Notes: generated by a model from the sequence alone, not told the origin. A DNA stretch of 64,000 nt from Ichthyophis bannanicus (GCA_033557465.1 CM066033.1:710569637-710633636); one strand, 5' to 3'; numbered from the stretch's first letter, positions 42,442 to 54,281 are shown. Translations and numbers: made by a program.

Positions 42442-43544
42442 CTTTCTTTGGTGGTGTTGGCTAGGTGTCTTGCTGACTGGGTAGTACTTGAGGAACAGGT
42501 GATATTTGAGTGCCTTCCTAAACTGGGCTAGGTCAACGATAGCACGAATGTTCGATGGTAGAGCATTCCAGCATCTTGGGGCGCAAAATTTGAAAGCCCT
42601 GTTTGCCGTTGTCAGGGTGCATTTTGTTAAGGCCGTCGGAATTATTAGAGAGTTTATTGCTGTAAGTCTTCTGGATCTGTTGGGTGGAACGGCGTGAATG
42701 AGCTCTGTTAGTGAGGAGGATGCAAGACCATTGACGGCCTTGAAGGTCAGTAATAAGGTCTTGAAAACAAGCCTTCCATGTATGGGGAGCCAGTGAAGCT
42801 GCTTCAGGATAGGCGTCACATGGTCGTTCCTAGAGGCTCCATGAAGGACCCTTGCTGCGGCATTCATGGCGAGTTGTAGCGGGTTCAAGGTAGACTGTGG
42901 GAGGCCTTGTAAGATGGTGTTAGCATAGTCGAAGTGAGGTAAGATTAGAGCTTGGTATATAGTCCAGAAGTCCTCTGGATCTAATAAGGAACGCAGATGC
43001 CTGAGTGTTCGGATCTTGAAGTAGATTGCTCTTACTATGTTACCTATGTGTACCTTCATATCAAGATGTTGGTCCAAAGTGACCCCAAGGTATCGTATTG
43101 TGGATTTTGTTTGCAGATCTGCTTCCTTAACTCTTACATGGGGTGGCAGAGTGAAACTGTGGTCCCTTGTGATGAAGAGCACCTCAGTTTTCTTGTGTTG
43201 AATACGGAGGTTTTGAGATTGGAGCCATTCGGAAACTGCGTCAAAGCATTCTATCAGAGGGGAAAGGACCATTTGATCTGAAGAGAACGGCACGTAGAGC
43301 AGTATATCATCCGCATATATCAAACAGTTCACATTGAAAGATCTGATGATATTGCAGATGGGCTGCATGTATATGTTGAACATGAGTGATGATAGAGAGG
43401 AACATTGCAGTACACCCGGCCTTTGGTGGAAAGGTTTTGATTCTACTGCTCCGGATTTTACATGTTGCCATCTTCCAGCCAGATATGACTTACACCATTC
43501 GAGTGCAGTGCCGCAGATGCCCTTCTCCCTGATGTTGAAGCTTT
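42442..43544 (-). pseudogene. L2 reverse transcriptase, C-terminal part
   Basis: On the minus strand from the CR1 junction: SFNIREKGICGTALEW, then VNCLIYADDILLYVPF with the YADD catalytic motif, IRYLGVTLDQHLDM, LHWLPIHGRLVFKTLLL and FRKALKYHLFLKYYPV, ending at HHQRK directly before D2. The frame is open for over 320 codons, though GVLQCSSLSS replaces the usual GVPQGS..SP.LF motif. Confidence 0.88.
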
Positions 43545-46043
43545 GGTGGGCGTGGCTGACTTGGATTTAGTGGCAGTTACAGAAACATGGTTCACAGAAA
43601 ACCATGATTGGGATGTAACTATACCTGGCTATACTTTATTCAGAAAGGACAGGGTAGGAAGAAGGGGAGGAGGAGTGGCACTATATGTAAAAACTACTAT
43701 TAAAGCTTTGGAATTACAGAGCTTAAAAGGGAGAGAGGAGGCATTGTGGGTTAAACTAGAAAGAGGGAAAGAGAAATCTATTTGCATTGGTGTGATATTC
43801 AGATCTCCCTCACAAGAGGAAGAGGTGGACAGAGAGTTAATTGAAGACATACGCAGCATTGCTAGGAAAGGGGAAGTGCTACTGATAGGAGATTTCAATA
43901 TGCCAGATGTTGATTGGCACATTCCTGCTGCAGTATTATCTAGAAGTAAGGAGATCCTGGATTCTCTACAGGGAGAACTATTCAGGCAATTGGTAACAGA
44001 CCCCACACGTGAAGGGGCCATACTGGATTTCGTGCTTACCAATGGTGAAAGTGTTTCTGATGTTGTAGTGGGAGATCATTTTGCATCCAGTGATCACCAG
44101 ACGGTATGGTTCAGTATTAGGACTAGGGCTGTTAGAATCCATTCCAAAGTGAGGATCTTAGACTTTAGGAAGACTAACTTTGCGAAGATGGGCCAATACC
44201 TCAGGGAGTCGTTAGTGGGATGGAAACAGCTGGGGGATGTAGAAAAACAGTGGGCAAAACTGAAAGGGGGTATTTTAAGGGCAATCAACCTTTTTGTTAA
44301 AATGGTAAATAAAGGCAAAAGGAAAAAGGAGACCACTATGGTTTTTGAAGGAAGTAGCTGAAAAAGTGAAGAAAAAGAGGGAGGCCTTCATGAAATACAA
44401 GAGATCACAGAGAGAGGAAGACAGGCATCTGTATTTGGAAAAACTTAGAGAAGCTAGCAAAGTAGTCAAGAAGGCAAAGATTCAAAAGGAGGAGGAAATA
44501 GCCAATGCAATAAAATGGGGGGATAAAACATTTTTCAGATATATTAGTGAGAAGAGGAAGGGCAAAAGTGGTATTGTCAGACTCAAGGGTGCAGGGGGGG
44601 AATATGTAGAAGCTGATAAGGATAAAGCGGAATTGCTTAACAATATTTTTGTTCTGTGTTCACAGATGAAGAACCAGGAGCAGGACCTCAGAAAACACCC
44701 ATAAATAGGAACAGAAGCGAGGGACATCTTGAACAATTTTCAGAAGACTGTGTTCGTGAGAAACTAGCTCAACTTAAAGTAGACATAGCGATGGGACCGG
44801 ATGGGATACACCCTAGAATACTGAGGGAACTTGGGGACGATCTAGCAACTCCACTGACTGACCTTTTCAATGCCTCGTTGGAGTCGGGAGTGGTGCCAAA
44901 GGACTGGAGAGAGGCTCATGTGGTGCCTTTACACAAAAGCATAAGTAAGGATGTGGTTGGAAACTACAGGCCGGTTAGTTTAACTTTGGTGGTGAGTAAA
45001 TTATTGGAAACGCTGCTGAAAGAGAAAATAGTGAGGTTTCTGGAGTCCAGTGGATTATAGGATCCGAGGCAGCATGGATTCACCAGAGGCAGGTCTTGTC
45101 AGACAAATCTGATTGATTTCTTTGACTGGGTGACCAGGGAGTTGGACTGAGGGAGAGCTCTAGATGTGGTGTATTTAGATTTCAGTAAAGCCTTTGACAC
45201 TGTTCCTCACAGGCGACTTATAAACAAACTGAGCACCCTAGGGATGGACCCTAAAGTTACTGCTTGGGTTAGAAATTGGTTGGGTGGGAGGCGAAAAAGA
45301 GTACAAGTAAATGGAGCTCACTCTGAGGAGAAGGATGTTACCAGTGGTGTGCCCCAGGGATCTGTCCTTGGTCCGATTCTTTTAACATCTTTGTTAGTGA
45401 TATAGCGGAAGGGCTGTCGGGTAAGGTTTGCCTCTTTGCAGATGATACCAAAATCTGCAATAGAGTAGACACCCAGGAAGGTGTAGATAACCTGAGGAGG
45501 GATCTAGCTAAGCTTGAAGAATGGTCTAGAATTTGGCAGCTGGGATTTAACGTTAAAAAATGTAAGGTCATGCATTTGGGCTGCAGCAATCCAAGGGAGC
45601 AATACAGTATAGGAGGTGAAGTACTTTTGTCCACTAAAGAAGAGCGGGACCTAGGCGTGGTTGTGTCTAATGATCTTAAAGTAGCTAAACAGGTAGAAAA
45701 GGCGACGGCAAAAGCTAGAAGGATGCTTGGGTGCATACGGAGAGGAATGGCTAGCAGAAAAAAGGAGGTGATAATGCCTCTGTATAAGTCTTTGATGAGA
45801 CCTCATTTGGAGTATAGTGTGCAATTCTGGAGACCGCACCTTCAAAAGGATGTGAACAGGATGGAGTCTGTGCAGAGGGTGGCTACTAAAATGATTAATG
45901 GGCTTCATTATAAAGCATATGAGGACAGACTTAAGGATCTTAATATGTACACCTTAGAGGAAAGGCGGGATAGAGGTGATATGATTGAGATGTTTAAATA
46001 CCTCCGTGGCATAAATGTTCAGGAGAGAGCCTCTTTCAATTGA
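43545..46043 (+). pseudogene. CR1-like ORF2: endonuclease and reverse transcriptase
   Basis: Endonuclease (frame 43543-44361): TETWF, LLIGDFNMPDVDW, ILDFVLTNG, SDHQTVWF. After shifts near 44350 and 44690 come the basic linker (KWGDKTFFRYISEKRKGK) and RT: KVDIAMGPDGIHPRILREL, VVGNYRPVSLT, a TAG at about 45058, VYLDFSKAFDTVPHRRL, GVPQGSVLGP, then in another frame FADDTKI. The end is LGVVVSNDLKVAKQVEKA, RPHLEYSVQFWRPHLQKD, RRDRGDMIEMFKYLRG. At least four frame breaks. Confidence 0.85.
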
Positions 46044-46321
46044 AAGCAAGTTCTGCTACGAGGGGACATGGGATGAGGGTGAAGGGAGATAGATTCAGGA
46101 GTGATATGCGGAAATATCTCTTTACGGAAAGAGTAGTGGATCCATGGAATAGTCTCCCAGTGGAGGTGGTAGAGATGAGGACAGTAACTGAATTCAAAAA
46201 AGCATGGGACCAACACAGAGGATCTCTAAAGGTAAAAAGTGGACTGTTGTAGTTGTTGATATGGAAGGACAGACTAGATAGGCCATGTGGTCTTTTTCTG
46301 TCATCATGTTTCTATGTTTCT
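43545..46321 (+). mobile_element. CR1-like LINE inserted in the L2 RT
   Basis: It is 5'-truncated within the endonuclease (first recognisable residues VADLDLVAVTETWF) and ends in a 3' repeat TCATGTTTCTATGTTTC, the CR1-type tail. CTTT occurs at both junctions (43541-43544 and 46321-46325 region). It has the opposite orientation to the L2. Confidence 0.85.
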
Positions 46322-47241
46322 CTTTTAGTTGCCCCAGGAGAAGTTCGTGACTTATTGAGTCGAATGCTGCAGCAATGTCTAAGAAAATAAGCACAAAACC
46401 TTGACGGATGTTGTCGATACCTGTGATTATATTATTGAAGAGGGTGGTAAGGAGGGTTTCAACGCCATGAGACTCTCTGAAACCATGTTGGCAATGGTCT
46501 AGAGGGGCAGCGGAGTCTATGTGATCTTGGATTTGTCTTTGTACCTCTTTCTCAATTATCTTAGCTAGGAGAGGTATACTAGCTATAGGTCTGTATGAAT
46601 CGACCTTCTGGGGGTCTAGTTTGGAGTTTTTTTAAAAGAGGTCTAATGGATGTATGTTTGAGAGCTGTGGGGAAAGATCCGGTTGTGAATGATAGGTTCA
46701 TAAGTCTTGTAATGAAAGGACTTAACTCACTGCGTAGCTCCTTTATCCAAAAGGCTGGGCAAGGGTCAGTTTGAGATTTTGTGGATGGTGTGGAGAACAT
46801 AGATAGGGACATTAGGCAGGTTGGTTCTTGTGCGGTGGCCGCTGAGACTTTATCTGTCTGGAGTAGTTTAGACTGTAGGTAGTTGGCAAATTTTTGCGGG
46901 TGAATCTCATCATGCTGCTCTGGAGATGGTTCCTTCGATAGGGTTTTGACTAAATTGAACAGATCATGTGGTTTGTTCAGTGACCTTTTGAGAGTGTCGG
47001 TGTGAAATTGCTTCATTTTGGCCGTGATTGTTTCTCGGTGAATTGATAAGTGGAGTTTGTAAGCTGTCTGGTCCTCTATGGAGAATGATCGGCGCCATCG
47101 TCTCTCAAGTCTTCGCAAATGTGTAAGAGAAGACCGCAGCTCCGGGGAGTACCATGGAGCAGGGTTTCTTTTCCTTGGGGTGTTATTAGGGTGTGGTCGT
47201 TGTGCAATGGTGCTAAGGTTGCTGTTCCAGGAGGAGATCAA
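46322..47241 (-). pseudogene. L2 linker and N-terminal reverse transcriptase
   Basis: In minus order: PAPWYSPELRSSLTHLRRLE, then FANYLQSKLLQTDKVSA, PCPAFWIKELRSELSPF and TGSFPTALKHTSIRPLLKK, where a shift occurs near 46600. It continues as PIASIPLLAKIIEKEVQ, GFRESHGVETLLTTLFN, FLDIAAAFDSISHELLLGQL and stops at the CR1 junction. Confidence 0.82.
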
Positions 47242-47313
47242 ATTTTTGAGGTTGAGAGTTGTGTCGTTGAGGAGTGGGCGGGTCTCTGACAGGATGAGCT
47301 CTCTATTGAACGG

Positions 47314-48273
47314 TCAAAAACTTCTTGTTAATGCTCTTGGGGTGCTGCTCAATCTTCTGTTATCCTGCAGTTGCTTGTTGTTAATGGGTATCTGGAAGTT
47401 GATTAGCTTGTGGTCCGACCAAGGTACAGCAGTAACAGACATCACAAGGTCGTGGCTTGGATCAAAGACTGTCAGTGGAGCGAACACCATGTCAAGAATA
47501 TTTCCCTTTATATGCGTGGGTTCCTTGATTATTTGCTTGTATCCCAGCTCCTCGATAGCATCCAGGAGGGCGGAAGCCTGATTGTGTTGTAGAGATGGGA
47601 GATTGAAATCTCCCAGTATCCGGTTTGGTGTGCTGGGATTGTGGATGTTGGCAGCTAGGTCTAAAATAGTAGGGAGATCATCCGGGGAGGATGAGGGGGC
47701 TCTGTATAGCAGGTTGATAGAGCACTGTCCGTTTGCAATGGATACTATATCCAAGTTGTTTGTGCTAGTGGAGTCAGTTGTATGGAAATGAAGGTCTGTC
47801 TTGGTGAGTATGAGCGCTCCTCCTCCTTTCTTATTTTCCCTATGTCGTGTGTGTATAGAGAAGTTGGAGGGTAGGAGTTGGTTGAGGAGGACATTGTCCT
47901 CATATGATAGCCAGGTTTCAGTGATCATGAGTATATCCAGATCATGGAGGGATATTATATCTGGGATGACCGGCCATTTCTTACGAATTGAACGTGCATT
48001 TATGAGGGCACATTTTAGGCTTAGGGAGTGAGGGGATTCCTCTTGTTTAGTTTTCCTAGATTGTTGAAGTGCGATGTGTAGCAAGTAAGAGTGGCGCGTG
48101 TGAGCTTCACCTTTTGGATAATGATGGGGGCCCCTGACCATCTTCTCCCATGACTCTGAAGAATTGGAATTTGATTGGATGAGGGGGATAGGGCAAGGGA
48201 GTTCCCGAGCCAACCTGCGAGAAGGTAAAAACTGACAAAGGCAGGGAAGTGGAAGGCCATTTGGAATCTTCAA
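47314..48273 (-). pseudogene. L2 APE-type endonuclease domain
   Basis: The 319-codon minus-strand frame includes CALINARSIRKKWPVIP, ILMITETWLS, GGGALILTK, ILGDFNLPSL, KEPTHIKGNILDMVF and WSDHKLINFQ. These are the conserved Asn, Glu, Asp-Asn and Asp-His blocks of LINE endonucleases, all present. The domain looks intact, but the ORF is cut from the RT by later damage. Confidence 0.88.
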
Positions 48274-49076
48274 TTGTGCGTTTTTGAAAGGAAACGTGTG
48301 GGTGGATCTGTTGTTTAAAAAATGCTATTATAGTGGGCTGATAGGTGCACCAATTTGGCTGGTAGAATAACACCATAGATAATTAGCTATTTCACATGCA
48401 GTCGGAGAAGCGTCATAGGTATATAGTTATAAACTGGTAACAGTCATGTAGTAAAGGTGTTTGTTCTGATAGGCATACAAACATATGGCATGGATACAGA
48501 TCAGAAGACATGTATAATTAACAGGCGATAATGTAAATAGTGAAAGACAGGTATATACACGGGCAGTTCAATTAAGCAGTGAAGTGTCAACCATTAGTTA
48601 TTAGCAAAATGATATTTAGTGTGGTTATGAAATTTATCCAGGCGACGGGACTGAAATATAGTTAGCAAAGTCCTGTTGGGTAGGGTCAGAGGTATGAATA
48701 ATGCCTAGGAACAAGATCCAGGGGATTAGAGTACCTGCTTGGCTTTCTGGAGGATTGCGATCTATTCTGGGACTGCCTTTCCTTAATTCAGCTTCCCGGA
48801 CTGCTTTTGGTTTCAGCCTACGGGTCCCCACCTAAGGGCCATGCCAAAGAGCCCTCTGGCGAGGCCCTCAGGCGCGGGCCCACCAGGCGCGGGGCCGCCT
48901 GACGGCGGCTTCTTTTTGTGTGTGCGGCTCCTTCTCCTCCCACAGCCCCGATTGGGCTGGAGATCCTGAGCGGGAAAGCTGGCAGGCCCGCTCAGGTGCT
49001 CGACCCCGATCGGGGGAGCAGAAGATGGCTGCGGGCTGTTCTGTTGCTCCCGCCAATGGCGGCTTATTTTTGTGTG
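48274..49076 (-). other. L2 5' untranslated region
   Basis: The part nearest the element start (49076 to about 48840) is strongly GC-rich with near-repeats (TTTTTGTGTGTGCGGC at 48913 and TTTTTGTGTGTATATCC at 49066), as in many LINE promoters. The remainder is A/T-rich with no frame. Confidence 0.6.
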
Positions 49077-49081
49077 TATAT

Positions 49082-49834
49082 CCCCTAGCGGATAAGGACA
49101 AGGAGTGTTTTCGTTCTCCCCACATTGACGCAGTGGTGTCGGCGGTCACCAAGAAAACCACTATCCCGGTTGAAGGCAGCGCGGCGTTAAAAGACGCGCG
49201 GGATAGGAAGATGGACAGTTTGTTAAAACAGTCGTTCGAGGAGGATGCGTTGTCCCTGCAGGCTTCCATTTGCGGGGCCTGGGTGGCAAGGGCATGCCTC
49301 AGATGGTCTCAATGCTTGCAGCAGTCCTCTCAGTTGGACACTGAGGGGGCTGCAGAGCTGGATAGGTTGGAGTCCGGTACGGCCTACCTAGCAGATGTGC
49401 ATTATGACTTGATTCAAGCACTAGCTAACAGCATGGCTTCCTTGGTGGCCGTGCGCTGGTCCCTCTGGTTGAGGAATTGGGCGGCCGATGGTTCATCCAA
49501 GTCGCGGCTCAGCAAGCTTTCTTTTAAGGGCAAGTTGTTGTTTGGGGACGATTTGGATAAGTTGGTAAAGGAGTTAGGAGAATCTAAAGGGGGTAGGCTT
49601 CCGGAGGATAAGCCGAAGGCAGGGAGGTCCTCGCCGGCCCTTCAGGGACCATATAGGGATAGCAGAAAATTCTGGGGTTCCCGGCTGGGCGGCTTCCAGA
49701 GGGGCAAGTTTGCGCCCAGAGCCCAAGGGCTTCGCGGGTTCTGGGGAGCAGGTAGAGGTTTTGACACCCCCCGCCCAGACCTTCCGCAAATCCCAATGAA
49801 GGTTGGGGGGTCCCGGCGGAAAGACAACCAATAG
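49082..49834 (+). pseudogene. D1 gag-like ORF1, C-terminal part
   Basis: It continues gag after the L2 insertion: PLADKDKECFRSPHIDAVVS, AVTKKTTIPVEGSAALKDAR, ARACLRWSQCLQQ, LVAVRWSLWLRNWAADG, LSKLSFKGKLLFGDDLDKL, then a Gly/Arg/Pro-rich tail ending at a TAG (49832-49834). The frame is open throughout. The VEGSAALKD and FKGKLLFG blocks recur in DIRS-B and DIRS-C, which defines the conserved gag core. Confidence 0.85.
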
Positions 49835-49924
49835 GCGGGAGGCTCTCGAGGTTTTTCTGCCTGGACCCAGATAACGTCCAACCAGTGGGTCTTGGAAATT
49901 GTTTGAGAGGGCTACGCACTGGAA

Positions 49925-51701
49925 TTGGCAAGACCCATCTGGGATTCCTTTGTCATGTCTCCTTGCAGAAATCCGAAGAAAGCCCTGGCGATCCGCAGTA
50001 CCCTCGACCAGCTCCTGCGTTTGGGGGCAATCGTTCCGGTCCCTTTGTCAGATTACGGTATGGGTCGATACTCAATCTATTTCGTTGTGCCAAAAAAGGA
50101 TGGTTCTCTGCGCCCTATCTTAGATCTCAAAGGGGTAAATTGGTGTTTGCGGGTCCCGCATTTTTGGATGGAGACCCTGAGGTCGGTAATAGTCGCAGTT
50201 CGCAAAGGGGAGTATCTGACATCCCTGGATCTCACGGAAGCTTATCTGCATATTCCGATCAGGGCGGTCCATCAAAAGTACCTGCAGTTCGCCCTTCCGT
50301 GGGGCCATTATCAATTCCAAGCATTGCCCTTTGGGCTCGTGATGGCGCCACGTATCTTCACCAAGTTGATGGTGGTGGTGGCGGCGGCGCTAAGAAAGGA
50401 AGGAGTGTTGGTTCATCCCTATCTTGACGACTGGCTCATTCGGGTGAAGTCAGAGGCCGAAAGTGTTCGGGTTACCGCCAAGGTAGTGAAGTTTCTAGAG
50501 AGTCTCGGCTGGGTGATCAACCTAGCCAAAAGTCGCTTGGTACCTTCGCAGGATCTCGAGTACCTGGGGGTACGGTTCAACACGCAGACAGGGCTCGTGT
50601 TTCTTCCGCAGCGCCGTGTGCTGAGTCTTCAGAACTTGGTCTGTGGGTTCAGCACCACTTCAGCCCTGACGGCGTGGGAATACCTTCGGGTGTTAGGCAC
50701 GATGGCGGCGACTCTGGAGGCTGTTCCCTGGGCCAGATTCCATATGCGGCCCCTTCAGCAGGCTCTCCTTTGGCGGTGGTCACATCAGAATGACTCGATG
50801 AGCAAACGCCTCTCCTGTCCACCCCCGGTCAGACGCTCCCTACAGTGGTGGCTTTGGCCCGAGTCCCTTCAAGCGGGGATGCCCCTAGAGCAGCCGGAAT
50901 GGCTTCCCCTTTTGACGGATGCGAGCCTGGAGGGGTGGGGAGCCCACTGCGGAAACCTCTTTGCGCAGGACACTTGGTCGCATCAAGAGAGGGGCTGGTC
51001 GATCAACCGGCTAGAATTGAGAGCAGTGTGTCTAGCGCTGCAGTCCTTCGAGCCAACAGTGACAGGTCGAGCGGTGAGAGTGCTGTCGGACAATTCTGCG
51101 ACTGTGGCCTACATCAATCGGCAGGACGGTACCAGCAGTGTGGCCATGGAAGAGGAGGAAGAGCGGCTATTCACCTGGGTGGAGAAAACGTCTGCTAGCT
51201 CTGTCGGCGGCACACATTGCGGGAAAGGACAATGTGACAGCGGATTTTCTCAGCAGAGTGCAGGTGGATGCCGGAGAATGGGAGCTGCATCTGGAGGTGT
51301 TTACACTAATAGTGCGCAGGTGGGGGCATCTGATCATGGATCTCATGGCAACCTTTCGGTCAGCGAAGGCGAGTCGGTTTTACAGCAGACGGCGGGAAAG
51401 AATGTCGGAAGGTCTCGACGCCCTGATGCAACCGTGGCCAGCGGATGTGCTGCTCTACGTCTTTCCCCCGTGGGCACTGATAGGTTGCGTGGTGCAGCGA
51501 ATCGAGCCTCATCGCGGGAGGGTGCTCTTGATTGCCCCGGACTGGCCGAAGTGGCTGTTTTATGCCGATCTTGTTTGGCTGCTGGATGGGGAGCCGTGGC
51601 GGTTGCTGGTTTTGGACGATCTTCTCCTACAAGGTCCTCTTTGCATGCCTCAGGTAAATCGATTCTCACTTACGGTTTGGCCATTGAAAGGGCTTGACTG
51701 A
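49925..51701 (+). pseudogene. D1 RT, RNase H and methyltransferase-like polyprotein, one frameshift
   Basis: Numbering is from the Met at 49925; the true start may lie earlier. RT: VVPKKDG (54-60), SLDLTEAYLHIPI with D102, LPFGLVMAPR, and YLDD at 166-169, all intact. RNase H: D332 (LTDAS), E364 (RLELRAV), D389 (LSDNS). A frameshift near 51185 moves the protein to the next frame, where RNase H ends with ADFLSR and the methyltransferase-like part follows (DLMATFRSAKASRFYSRR, LLYVFPPWALIG). It ends at 51701, overlapping the recombinase start. Of the DIRS copies here, only D1 and DIRS-D keep the YLDD site. Confidence 0.88.
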
Positions 51702-52733
51702 AGAGAATGGGTTACTCTGCGGCGGTAATGGCGACGCTGCTGCGAGTGAGAAAAAGGTCGACCTCGCTGGCTTACGTCCGAGTCTGGCGTATTTGAGGAC
51801 TGGTATTCTCAAAGGCAAATCCGTGCGGCCACAGCCTCGGTCCCAGTCATGTTGAGTTTCTTACAGGATGGTTTTGATAAGGGGCTGGCAGCCAGTTCTT
51901 TGAGAGTGCACTTAGCAGCGCTGTCCTGCTATAGGGGTAAGATACAGGGTAGTGCCTTGGGGTCCCATCCGGAGGTCTTGCGCTTCTTGAAAGCGGTAGC
52001 CAGGCTTAGGCCGGCTCGTCAAATCATCGTACCGCTGTGGGACCTTAATGTGGTGTTAGGGGCCTTAGTGAAAGAGCCCTTCAAACCCCTACACCTAACT
52101 ACAGTAAAGGATTTGATGTTAAAAACGGTGTTTTTGGTAGCCATTTGTTCGGCGAGACAAATTTCGGAGCTACAGGCGTTATCTTGTAGAGAGCCTTTTC
52201 TTCAGTTTTCTAACGAAAAAGTGGTTTTAAGACCGGTGCCGTCCTTTCTGCCAAAGGTCGTTTCTCCCTTTCATCTGAATCAAACGGTGTCACTTCTGGT
52301 GCTGGGTACTGGCGAGGGCTCGACGTCGGATCGTGCCCTGCGATCCTTGGACATCAAGCGCACGCTGCATCAGTATTTGAAAGTCTCTGAATCCTTTCAC
52401 AAGACTGATCGGCTCTTTGTGCTGTTCGGGGGGCCTCGCAAAGGTGAGGTGGCAGTGAAAGCATCCATCTCCCGATGGATCAGGGAGGCAATTGCTTCGG
52501 CGTACTTGCAAGGACGGTTGGTTCCGGCAGCATTTTGGGCACACTCTACCAGAGCGCAGGCCGGCTCTTGGGTGGAACACAGCTTGATTCCGCCAGGGGA
52601 CATTTGTAGGGTGGCCACGTGGTCGTCGCTTCATACGTTCAGTAAGCACTATCGGTTGGATGTGCTGGCAGCGAGAGATGCCTGTTTTGCTTCGGCAGTT
52701 TTGCGAGACGGATTTAAGGGTCCCTCCCTATAA
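51690..52733 (+). pseudogene. D1 tyrosine recombinase, nearly intact
   Basis: The N-terminus (about 51690-51795) reads GYSAAVMATLLRVRKRSTS and AYVRVWRI, where a one-base change near 51793 creates a stop. The main frame 51849-52733 is open for 294 codons: FLQDGFDKGLAASSLRVHLA, Arg I at R103 (CSARQISEL), the H232-x-x-R235 box (AHSTRA), and Tyr 268 (KHYRLDV). All core catalytic residues remain, with a C-terminal ~26 residues after the Tyr. Confidence 0.88.
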
Positions 52734-52760
52734 ACACTGCTCTGTTACATCCCAGAGGTA

Positions 52761-52847
52761 GAGGACTGAACTGGAGGAACAATAAGGAAATGATAATTAC
52801 ACTTACCTGGTAATTGTAGTTCCTTTAGTGATGACAGTTCAGTCCTC
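52761..52847 (+). repeat. D1 internal complementary region
   Basis: GAGGACTGAACTGGAGGAAC, complement of the left end, joins to GATAATTACACTTACCTGG, complement of the right end, and then CAGTTCAGTCCTC. The junction lies at AAGGAAAT near 52784-52791. Confidence 0.92.
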
Positions 52848-53091
52848 AATCCCTCCCAGGGTAGTGTCATGGTCAGTGGATCCTTAATGGAGGGATCGAG
52901 GTGATTACAGGTAGTATTCCTTAAAAATTTATGCCTATCTCTTGACTCAGCCCTGTTCCTTTCTCGCTTGTCTATCGAGAAGGCAGGAGGAAAGGGTATG
53001 GGGCAAAGTTTACTGTTTTTGAGGTTAATGTTTTGAATTGGTATGTTAGCTACTTATTTGTTGCTCTGTTGAGTATGCTTTGTCAATAGTT

Positions 53092-53207
53092 CACTGGAGA
53101 TTATGGGAGTTACCAGCAGACTATATCCAGTGATGTCATTAATTTGACATGTCCAGTCTCCAAGCTGCAGGAGGAGGAGCACAACCCAGAGGTAGAGGAC
53201 TGAACTG
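53092..53207 (+). repeat. D1 right inverted terminal repeat
   Basis: Partner of 33440-33555. The outer terminus 53208-53256 holds CAGGTAAGT at 53233-53241. Confidence 0.95.
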
Positions 53208-53256
53208 TCGTCACTAAAGGAACTACAATTACCAGGTAAGTGTAATTATCATTTCC

Positions 53257-54281
53257 CATTTGGCCTCCTAATGACTGTGAATGAGGTCTCCCAATGAGTT
53301 AAGACAGTCTGAGAGGCATGGCATGCTTTAAATGAACTGGGCCTAGAGTCAGTGCCAGAGACTTCTAGCATGCAGGAGAGTAAGGCACAGAAGGCAGTGG
53401 ATTGAAATGGCAGAGGGATTCAGCCAAGGACAGGAGACTGAATTGCCTTTTCAAGAGGAAGAGCCCAGACAACCCTATGGTCACTGGAATATCTTGAAAA
53501 GGAGTGGGGTGAACTCATATGGAGTGTATGACTAATTGCTACATGGGGCATAAGAGGTTGGTTGAAACCAGATAATGTTATGTTATAGTTATTGGTTCAA
53601 TGTTATAAAGTTATCTCCAAGTGGGAGGCTGCAAGGTGGAGACAGTATGACTGCGAAAGGGGTATGAAGTGTGTGTGCGTTAAGGTGGATGGATGGGGGA
53701 AGGGAAGGGAATAGGGTGGTATGAGGTGGAGATAAGGAGGGCAAGGGGCAGATGATAAAAGTTGGGAGGGAGGGTAAGGTAGGGTGGGATCCTAGGCCGA
53801 GGGGGTCACTTTAATATACTCTGGAGAGAGTGGGAATGGAAAGGGGGAAGGGTCGGGGGAGGGCAAGCATGCTTTTTTTTAACCACCTAAAAGATGGTGC
53901 GGATAGGCTGTATTAATGCTAAGGGGCTCAGTACCCTGCTGAGAGGCAACAGTTCTTTTGGGAGGTGGAGCAACTCTGATGGGACATAGTGTGAGTCCAG
54001 GAGACCCACCTATGAAAGAAGGATGAGGGGTTGCTACAACATATGTGCCCACAAAGATACTTTGGAAATGCCAGGAAGGGAAAGGGGAGGAAAAAAGGGG
54101 GGGGGGTGGCAATATTGATTAGGTGTAGCTGTCCCTTCCAGATTTAAGAGGTGGTGCAGGATGGGGAGGGTAGGGTACTAATATTGCAGGGTGAACTGCA
54201 GGGGGAGCAGATTACAGTGGCGAATGTCTATGCACCCCATGTGGGCCAGACTCCTTTCTGGCAGGGAGTGTTAGAGCCTTA
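53257..54281 (+). pseudogene. Tx1-type L1: end of ORF1 and start of ORF2 endonuclease
   Basis: It opens with PFGLLMTVNEVSQ and ALNELGLESVPETSS, finishing ORF1. At about 53893 ORF2 begins, MVRIGCINAKGLSTLLR, followed in a shifted frame by VQETHL and RKKGGGVAILI. It then gives ITVANVYAPHVGQ and FWQGVLEPL, where a Harbinger MITE is inserted. Confidence 0.7.

Larger units (their letters stand above)
35258..49076 (-). mobile_element. Near full-length L2 LINE carrying D2 and a CR1
   Basis: The pieces 49076-46322, 43544-42442 and 35466-35258 (minus strand) add to about 4.07 kb: a GC-rich 5'UTR, APE endonuclease, RT, a TAA stop, a short 3'UTR and an (AAATA)n tail. The target duplication TATAT lies at 35253-35257 and 49077-49081, inside D1 gag. 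D2 interrupts it at the stop codon and a CR1 interrupts the RT. Frames contain a few stops, but motifs are well kept. Confidence 0.88.
33424..53256 (+). mobile_element. D1: DIRS retrotransposon with a 13.8-kb L2 composite inside gag
   Basis: Inverted repeats at 33440-33555 and 53092-53207 (116 bp, 114 identical by my reading) enclose leader, gag (34485-35257 and 49082-49834), RT/RNase H/methyltransferase (49925-51701), recombinase (51690-52733) and an internal complementary region (52761-52847). Its own sequence is about 6 kb; the rest is the L2 composite 35258-49076. It interrupts L1 ORF1. Only a shared TTCC exists at the two junctions, and removal gives a continuous YKWQFPFG frame. It has the best preserved pol of the DIRS copies here. 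Confidence 0.9.
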
